A stretch of 64,000 bases of DNA from Prorocentrum cordatum (taxonomy: Eukaryota; Sar; Dinophyceae; Prorocentrales; Prorocentraceae). Shown one piece after another: positions 57,485 through 64,000 of this stretch. The DNA lies in assembly GCA_963575745.1 (NCBI GenBank), contig CAUYUJ010016283.1, positions 489,234-553,233 on the forward strand. The letters are read 5' to 3'. The notes under the pieces were generated by a model, which saw only the letters and a program-made list of their open reading frames with translations, was not told the DNA's origin and did no database searches. A program made the translations under genes and the position numbers. Numbering within the stretch: the first letter of the stretch is position 1; each line of letters starts with the position of its first letter.

Positions 57485-57860
57485 GATTCATCCGATCTGA
57501 TTCAACCCATTCGATTTACCCGTTTTGATTCCAATGTTAATTCGCCATGGTTCGAATTCATATAAAGTTCAATGTCGATTCGCCAATCTTCGACTCGCTC
57601 AATTGTTTCGCCAAAATTGAATTCGCCGCGCCCGGCTTCTCGGTTCACCTGGATGTCAGTCGCCTGGGCGAATCCGAAGCGGACGAAACAAGAGCGGATG
57701 AGACAAAAGCAGGCGAAACACAGGCAGACGAATTGACAGCGGATAAAACAAAAGCGGGCGAAGCAACAGCACGCGAAGCCCCGTGGGCGATAAGCAGATG
57801 TAATAAAAGCCGACAAAATAAAAGGGGGAAACCAATAAGGGTGAATCACAAGAGCATTAA
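57485..57860. repeat. Head-to-head inverted 15-bp arrays, pair 1
   Basis: 57485-57655 consists of ATTCGCC-containing units (T-rich orientation). 57660-57860 consists of AAAGCGGGCGAAACA-type 15-bp units, their reverse complement orientation. The frame stays open across the junction only because the unit is 15 bp. No domain is seen in the resulting peptide. Confidence 0.7.
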
Positions 57861-57939
57861 ACAGTTATCCTGGCGAAGGACCCGACCATATGCAATTGTC
57901 AGTACCTCAAGGCAGGCGGGACGAAGGAGGGGAAACTTC

Positions 57940-58115
57940 TTATGGGGCCACGGGACGTGTGCGGGGTATGCCGACATGAGCGAGGGGAGCATGTGGACAC
58001 CGCCGCGAGGCCTTGGGTGGAGCTCCCTAGGGGCAGGCCACGAAACGCGCGAGTGCCGTGCCAAAATGGGTCAGGGGAGGCGCATGTGATCACAGCCACT
58101 GCGGCCTTCGATGGA
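57940..58115 (+). repeat. 77-bp satellite units before the minisatellite
   Basis: Two diverged units containing GGTGGAGCTCCCTAGGG and TGATCACAGCCACTGCGGCC. The second breaks off at CTTCGATGGAGC, where the 12-bp repeat begins. Confidence 0.7.
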
Positions 58116-58775
58116 GCGCCTGGGAGCGCTTGTTGGAGCGCCTGGAGAGCGCCTGGAGAGCGTCTGGGAACGACTGGGAACGCCTGGCTTGGGAGCGCCT
58201 AGGAGCGTTTGGGATCGCCTGGGACTGCCAGGAGCGCCTGGGAGCGCCAGGGAAGCGCGTGGGATATCACTGAGAGCGCTTGGACCGCGTGGGAGCGCCT
58301 GGAGACCGCCTGCGAGCACCTGGGAGCGCCTGGGAGCGCCGGCGAGCGCTTGGGAGCGCCCAGGAGCGTTTGGTGGCGCCTCGGAGCGCCTGGGAGAGCT
58401 TGGGAGCGCCTGGGAAGGGTCGGCACGCCTGGGAGCGCCGGCAAAGGCTTGGAAGCGTCTGGGAGCGCCTGGGAGCGCCTGAGAAGCTGGGAGCGCCTGG
58501 GAGCGCTTGGGAGCACATGGGAGCACACGGGAGCGCTCAGGAGCGCCTGCGAGCGCTTGTGAGAGCGACTGGAGAGCGCCTGGAGAACGCCAGGGAACGC
58601 TTGGGAGCGCCTGGCATTTGGGAGCGCTTGGGAGGCCTGGGGGAACCGGGGGGCCTGAGAAGCGCCTCGGAGCGGTTGAAGTGCCTGGGAGCGCCTGGGA
58701 GCGCTTGGGGGCGTCTGGAAGCGCCTGGGTGCGTTTGGGAGAGCCTGGGAACGCCGGGGAGCGACTGGGGGCGCA
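58116..58775 (+). repeat. 12-bp minisatellite GGAGCGCCTGGG
   Basis: About 55 units with modest variation (GGAGCGCTTGGG, GGAACGCCTGGC). It is embedded within the 77-bp satellite. Confidence 0.92.
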
Positions 58776-58779
58776 GCCG

Positions 58780-59270
58780 CGGGTGGTCACAGCCACTGGA
58801 GCATTCGATGGAGCTCACTATCGGACCACGAAACGCTGCATTCTCGTTCGCGAACGCATGTGGTCATAGCCATTGGGGCTTTCGATGGAGCTCCCTATCG
58901 GGTCACGAAACGCTGTATTCTCGTGCGCCAGCGCATGTGGTCACATCCACTGGGGCTTTCGATGGAGCTCCCTATCGGGTCACGAAACGCTGCATTCTCG
59001 TGCGCCAACGCATGTGGTCACATCCACTGGGGCCTTCGGTGCAGCCCTGTATTGGGCCACGAAACGCTGTATTCTCGTGCGTGGGCGCGTGTGGTCACAA
59101 CCGCTGGGGCCTTCTGTGGAGCTCCCGATGGGGCCGCGAACGCCTTCGGTGGAGCTCCCTATGGGGCCACGGAGCGCTGTGCTGGGTGGCGCGAACGCAT
59201 GTGGCCACAGCCGCTGAGGCCTTCGGTGGAGCTCCCTATGGGGCCACGAAACGCTCCTGCAGTGGGTGCG
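58780..59270 (+). repeat. 77-bp satellite array
   Basis: Starts of TTCGATGGAGCTC-like words at 58804, 58881, 58958, 59035, 59112, 59144 and 59222 give a period of 77 bp with one shortened unit. Each unit contains GGTCACA..CACTGGGGC and GGCCACGAAACGCTG. Confidence 0.92.
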
Positions 59271-59399
59271 GAGGTCAGAGGCAGGGATGGGAGGATGGGG
59301 AGGAGGGGCGAGGAGGAGGAGGAGGAACGCGGGTCGCTGTCTCCTCAAACGAGGACCCAACACCACAGAATGGCTGGGAAAAACAAGCGAACACACAAG

Positions 59400-59640
59400 C
59401 GTGCGACTCAACACGGGCGAAACGCACCAGTTGAAACCCAAGCGGACGAAACAAAAGCACATGAAACACCAGCGGGCGAACCGAAAAGCATCGAAACCAA
59501 ATCGGGCACAACAAAAGCAGACGAAACAAACACGAGCGAAACAACATGTGCGAATCCCCATCGGTTCAAACCCTAGAGGACGAAACAAAATCAAGTAAAA
59601 CAACATCAGGCGAAACCTCGCAGGCGCAACGCATGGCCGT
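59400..59640 (+). repeat. 15-bp array AAAGCGGACGAAACA, A-rich orientation
   Basis: The same unit as at 57660-57860 and 62165-62345. No inverted partner immediately precedes it. Confidence 0.75.
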
Positions 59641-60545
59641 TCGTTGAATCGAAATCAGCATCACGCGACGGCGACAAGGGCGGCGATTGCAACGCCGATG
59701 GGGACGACAACAGCGAGGGCGACGACTGCAACGCCGACGAAGACGCCAACGACAACGACGCAGTCGACGAAGATGAGAGTGACGACGGCGACGACGATCC
59801 TGACGGGCGTGCGAGGTGGGCGGGCCCTGCGGGTCGGGCGGGCGGACCCTAATAGACGGATCGGGCGGGCGGACCGTAACGGGCGGGTCGGGTTGTCGGA
59901 CCTTAACGGACGGGTGGGCGGGCCCGGTCGGGCGAGACAGTAAAATAGCGTGCAACCCATCATCTAATCCAGCTGAACACCCACGCGGGCAACGACGACC
60001 ACAAGAGCGATGACAACGACGATGGCGACATCCACGACGGTGATGACGAGGGTGACGAGGACGACAAGAACGACGACAACGAGGACGACGTCGACGACGA
60101 CGACAAGACCGAAGATGACGACGAAAACAACGACGAGGAGGACGAAGGCAGCGAAGACGACGAGGACGGCGACGAGGGCGACGATTGTGACGCCCACGGG
60201 TACGACGACGACGTCGACGACGACGTCGACGACGACGTCGACGAACCTAACGGGCGTGTCATGCGGGCGGATCCGAATGGAAGGGTCGGGCAGGGCGGGG
60301 CATTAAAGTAGCGTGCAGTCCATCCAGCGACGCGGACCATGAGGGCGACGACGACGACGACAGTGGCAACGACATCCGCGATGGCGATGACGAGGACAAC
60401 GATGACAACAAGAACGACGACGACGATGACGACGACGACGACGACAACGACGACGGCGACGACGACGACGACAAAGACGAGGACGGCGACGACGACGACG
60501 ACAAAGACGAGGACGGGGACGAGGACGAGGACGAGGACGACGACC

Positions 60546-60583
<38 letters not shown>

Positions 60584-60890
60584 TACTTCGACGACGACGG
60601 CGGCGACTACGAGGACGACGGCGGCGACTAAGAGGGCAAGGACTGCAACGCGAACGAGGACGACAACGACAAGGGCGACGACGAGGCCGACGATGAGGTC
60701 GACGACGGCAATGACGACCCTGACGGGCGTGTCGGGCAGGCGGACCCTAAGGGGCGGATCGGACGGGCAGACTCTAACAGGCAGGTCGGGCGGGTCGGGC
60801 GGGCGGGCCCTCACGGGCGGGCGGATCAGGCCGAGCGGGACATCAGAGCCAGTGCGCAATCCATGTAGCTGAACATCAACGAGGGCGACA

Positions 60891-60921
<31 letters not shown>

Positions 60922-61412
60922 CCACGACAACCACGACGGCAATGACGAGAGCGACAAAGACGACAGAAACGACGACGACGACGACAATGTCCACGAGGGC
61001 GAAGACTGCGACGCCGACGAGGACGACAACGCAGACGAGGACGACAATAGCGACGACGATGAGGTCGACGACGGCGACGATGACCCTAACAGGCGTGGGC
61101 GACGATGACCCTAACAGGCGTGTCGGGCGGGCGGACCCAAACGGACGGGTCGGATCGGGCGGGTCGGGCGGGCGGATCATAACGGACGGGTCGGGCGAAT
61201 CGGGCGGGTAGAGTCCAAGGGGCGGGCGGATCGGGTCGGGTGGGACAGAAAGTAGTGCGCAATGCATGCAGCTGAATCTCCACGAGGGCGACGACGACCA
61301 CAAGAGCGACGACGACGACGACGTCGACGATGGCGACGACAACCACCACGGCGATGACGAGGACAACGATGACAACAAGAACGACGACGACGACAAGAAC
61401 GACAACGACGAC
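59640..61412 (+). repeat. Modular GAC-rich higher-order repeat, five modules
   Basis: Modules begin near 59640, 59955, 60312, 60846 and 61258. Each has a header like GTGCGCAATCCATGCAGCTG, then AACATCCACGAGGGCGAC; a variable block of GAC/ACG trinucleotides; then GACCCTAACAGGCGTGTCGG and repeated CGGACCCTAACGGGCGGGTC units of about 26 bp. The last module ends in its GAC block at about 61412. Frames are open on both strands (Thr/Arg, Asp or Val runs) without domain content. Confidence 0.85.
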
Positions 61413-61790
61413 CTGAGACTGCATCGGAAACCACGATATTGCAGCCAGAACAGCTTGATCAACTACCAAGCTGGAAGGAATCTGGCCATAGCGCCGCGCA
61501 CGTTCGCTGTGCAAGATTCGAACAGAGACTGGAATGGAGATAAGGGGTTTTCTAAGATACGAAGTTCGCTGAAGAATGCGCGCGCAACTCGATTACGTTG
61601 TTGCCATACTGTCGAAACATGTAGACGGACACAGCGCATCTCCTTTACAACATGGAGCTTTTGCGCGATACTTCCAGATTTGCCATTGTAGCACGTTCCC
61701 ACAGCTCGAGGACTGATCCTCCTCAGGACAAAAACATTGATGGAGATTGCCTTGGACTTTCACGTCCTACTTGCACCTACCCATTTGCGC
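61413..61790. other. Unique-looking sequence, no gene recognised
   Basis: Lower-GC stretch. It contains one isolated match to the 82-bp repeat of the window end (AGCGCCGCGCACGTTCG at about 61489). Nothing else is seen. Confidence 0.5.
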
Positions 61791-61799
61791 TTCTTTCAT

Positions 61800-62345
61800 G
61801 TAAGAAACCGTGTCTGAGCCGTCAAATCCCGCCTGAATCACAGAACAACCCATCGCTCCAACTTTCGATTCATCCGGCTTCGAATCACCCGAATGTAGAT
61901 CCATCAAATGTAATGTCGCCCAGGTTTAATTCATGCAATTGTAATTCGCTGGTTTCTTTATCCGCCTGACTTTAATTCGAATTAGCTCGGCTATAATTCG
62001 CCGGGTTCTAATTCGCCCGGCTTTGATTCGCTCACTTTCGCACGGTTCTGATTCGACAAATTTAAACCCGCCCTGTTTCAATTCGCCTGGCTTGAACTCG
62101 CCCAGTTTTAAGTCGTCCGCCTATAATTCGCCCGACTTGAATTCGCCCTGTCCCGACTCCTCTGACGCAAACACGAAAACACCGAAAGCGAAAGGGGGAG
62201 AAATCAAAACGGACGAAAAACAGCGGACGCTGCCAAAGGCGGACGAAACAAAAAACGTACGAAACAAAAGCGAGCGAAACAAAAGTGTGCGAAACAAAAG
62301 CGGGCGACACAAAAGCGGTCCAAACAAAAGCGGATGACACAATAA
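61800..62345. repeat. Head-to-head inverted 15-bp arrays, pair 2
   Basis: About 61830-62160 is made of TAATTCGCCCGGCTT-type units. 62165-62345 is made of AAAGCGGGCGAAACA-type units. Each is close to the reverse complement of the other, so the pair could form a long imperfect hairpin. The switch point is near 62160. Confidence 0.78.
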
Positions 62346-62599
62346 CGCTGGGGGGTCGCAGGTGGGCTCCCCGAAATGTCCCAGGGGGGCACGCGCATGT
62401 TCCTGAGGGGCATCTCGGAGGCATCTTCTGACATGGAGGCCCCATGGAAGCTTCTGGGGGGCACCTGGAAGCCCCCTGGAGGCGCCCTGCAACCCCCTTG
62501 AAGCCCCTGGAGATATCCAGGGGCTCCTCGAAAGCCCCTCGGGCCCACTTGGGTAACTCTGGCAAGCCCTCTCGAAGCACCCAGCTGAATCAGTCAGCA

Positions 62600-62790
62600 T
62601 CGAATCGGGAAACCGGGAGCTCGGATCGGGTCGGAAATTGCTTCGGATCGGGCCGCATCTACACGGAGCCGAGACCGAACCCGATCGGCCGCGCCAGGAT
62701 GCGCAGTAGCACCGAGCGAGAATCGGGCCGCATCGGATCGTCAGAGGTCGGGATCGAGTCGAATGGGGCTGCCCACGTCGGCACCGAATT
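62600..62790 (+). repeat. GAATCGG-type dispersed repeat, copy 4
   Basis: Landmarks GCATCGAATCGGGAAACCGG, GCATCTACACGGAGCCGAGA, GCCAGGATGCGCAGTAGCAC and GCATCGGATCGTCAGAG. It is the best match to copy 3 at 13940-14110. Confidence 0.72.
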
Positions 62791-62799
62791 GGAACCATC

Positions 62800-63300
62800 G
62801 GGTCGAAGAGGGCTCTGCTGGGAGGGGGAGTGGTATATAAGGGAGGGCGGGGAGCTCCAGGTGAGGGGGTGAAGGGAGCGAAGCTGGAGGGGGAGGCGAG
62901 ACTGGCAGGAGGGGAATTCGGCCTGCAAAGCTCGAGGCGATTCAGAAGCCCACAAACGAGAAGCTCACTCCAGGCCTAAGATCGGCCCAGCGAAGGCTCG
63001 TGAGAGCCTTTTTTTCCGGTGGTATCCTTAGCACAAGAGATAAGGATCGACGGGTCGAACTCGTTCGTGGGAGCGGGAGAGGATGAGAAGGGACGAAGAG
63101 GCAAACCGTGGTAGACGCCTGATCTGGCGCGCTCTTGCAGGATCGCGCAGCCGCTCTTCCTCCGACTGCCTCCACGCTGCTCCTCAATCCGTTCTGCTGA
63201 TTCAAAAATCCTCCCTGTCGCAACCCCAGACGTGTGGGTAGGGCGGCCTGGAGTTTCGCCACAAACTTCCTAACCATGTACGGTCTTGAAGCTTGAAATG
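62800..63300. other. No gene recognised
   Basis: Mixed GC-rich sequence with no repeat of note and no frame carrying a known motif. Confidence 0.45.
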
Positions 63301-63319
63301 TGCAACAGTTTGCAGGATG

Positions 63320-63670
63320 GAAAGCGGGTGATTTTCACAATGTGGCTCTCGCCTTGGCGCCGCGCACATTCGTATTGAAAGTCTTTGGCCGCTTCAAAGA
63401 TGGAGGGCGGATCGTTGTTAAAATGTGGCTCTCGCCTTAGCTCCGTGCACGTTCGCCCAAAAAATCGCAACTAGATTCAGGACGGAGGGCGGTTCAGGTT
63501 CGGAATGTAGCTGTTGTCTTAGGGCCGTGCCTATTAGTCATAAAGTGCGCCACCGTTTGTCAAAGATGGAGGGCGGGTCGTTTTCAATGTGTGGTTCTCG
63601 CCGAAGCGTTGCGCATGTTCGTCGCCAAGTTTGCAACAAATGTAAGGGTGTGCTTGCCTCAAGCCCCAGA
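63320..63670 (+). repeat. 82-bp tandem repeat, four copies
   Basis: AATGTGGCTCTCGCC-like starts lie at about 63340, 63422, 63503 and 63586. Each unit also has CCGYGCACGTTCG and AAGATGGAGGGCGG. Units differ by about 20-25 percent. Confidence 0.85.
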
Positions 63671-63920
63671 CATTGTGATTTGGCACGATTTAGGATTGCC
63701 AGGTGTTCAAGTCCCGGAGATAGCGTTCTGGCACGGCTTAGGACTTCCAGGGCGCCTCAATCACGTTGATGGATTTGTGTTTTGCCAAGATTGAGGATTC
63801 GCAGACGGCTGTCTTACAATGGGGCATTTCAAGCAATGAAAAATGGAAATGGGTTCATTGTAACATCGTTGATTCGCCTTGGGTTTGCTCTGGCCCTTCT
63901 CCTCCACATCCCCGTCGTCC

Positions 63921-63952
<32 letters not shown>

Positions 63953-64000
63953 CGATCATCGTCACACGCAGCATGATCATCATCACCATCATCAGCATCA
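63671..64000. other. Window end, microsatellite-like
   Basis: A short unassigned stretch, then (CTC)n at about 63900-63950 and ATC trinucleotides running off the end. Confidence 0.6.

Noticed and set aside
57547-58089. 180-codon frame with a pentapeptide pattern (DETKA)
   Set aside because: The pattern follows from the 15-bp repeat unit. The other arrays of the same unit are read in different frames, so protein-level selection is not supported.
58780-59270. CRISPR-like regular repeats
   Set aside because: The 77-bp units are contiguous satellite copies without unique spacers, in a eukaryotic context.
59560-59580. GGTTCAAACCC, which fits a tRNA B box
   Set aside because: No A box at a suitable distance and no cloverleaf. 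It lies in the 15-bp array.

Overview
This is a GC-rich, gene-sparse, repeat-dominated eukaryotic nuclear window. No bacterial-style operon, rRNA, complete tRNA or CRISPR array is visible, and most long open frames are by-products of high GC content or of tandem repeats whose period is a multiple of three. The best guess is a dinoflagellate. The support is a three-helix chlorophyll a/c-type antenna protein fragment, a degenerate PPR array of the type abundant in dinoflagellates, a 15-nt match to the dinoflagellate spliced leader, and one gene cut into very small exons by kilobase introns. The taxon is an inference.

Region by region. 4.5-21.3 kb, minus strand: the strongest gene, a eukaryotic-type Ser/Thr protein kinase. 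The domain is recovered in order over seven short exons: glycine loop and VAIK lysine at 21.2 kb, probable alpha-C at 20.1 kb, hinge at 18.2 kb, HRDVKPDN catalytic loop at 13.65 kb, DLG at 12.6 kb, GPE (APE) at 5.87 kb, DLWSVG at 4.6 kb. Introns of about 0.9-6.6 kb hold degenerate minisatellites, short inverted-repeat elements and dispersed repeats. The part of the kinase after subdomain IX was not found. 24.6-25.2 kb: an unassigned possible exon. 25.47-25.75 kb: a light-harvesting antenna remnant lacking its middle helix. 28-30.4 kb: (CA)n and (GAG)n blocks. 30.4-32.3 kb: very GC-rich sequence with long but doubtful open frames. 33.0-33.7 kb: a frame-broken PPR remnant. 35.7-36.0 kb: a long (CGCA)n/(CA)n tract. 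36-53 kb: almost only repeats, including an inverted duplication with arms of about 550 bp (47.5-49.3 kb) and CAT-rich arrays. 54.0-54.5 kb: a phytanoyl-CoA-dioxygenase-family fragment with a frameshift, downstream of a spliced-leader-like 15-mer at 55.26 kb. 57.5-62.4 kb: a satellite island of inverted 15-bp arrays, a 77-bp satellite interrupted by a 12-bp minisatellite, and a modular GAC-rich higher-order repeat. 63.3-63.7 kb: an 82-bp tandem repeat.

Several repeat families look undescribed from sequence alone: a foldback element of about 140 bp with long imperfect terminal inverted repeats (nine or more full or partial copies, one abutting a kinase exon); a 140-bp element with perfect 20-bp terminal inverted repeats; a short element whose core resembles the 5' end of a bacterial/plastid-type tRNA-Leu and which occurs both at the 3' end of CCAAGAGGCC arrays and about 150-260 nt upstream of four kinase exons; and the satellites above. 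Exon edges are approximate, because dinoflagellate introns do not always use GT donors.
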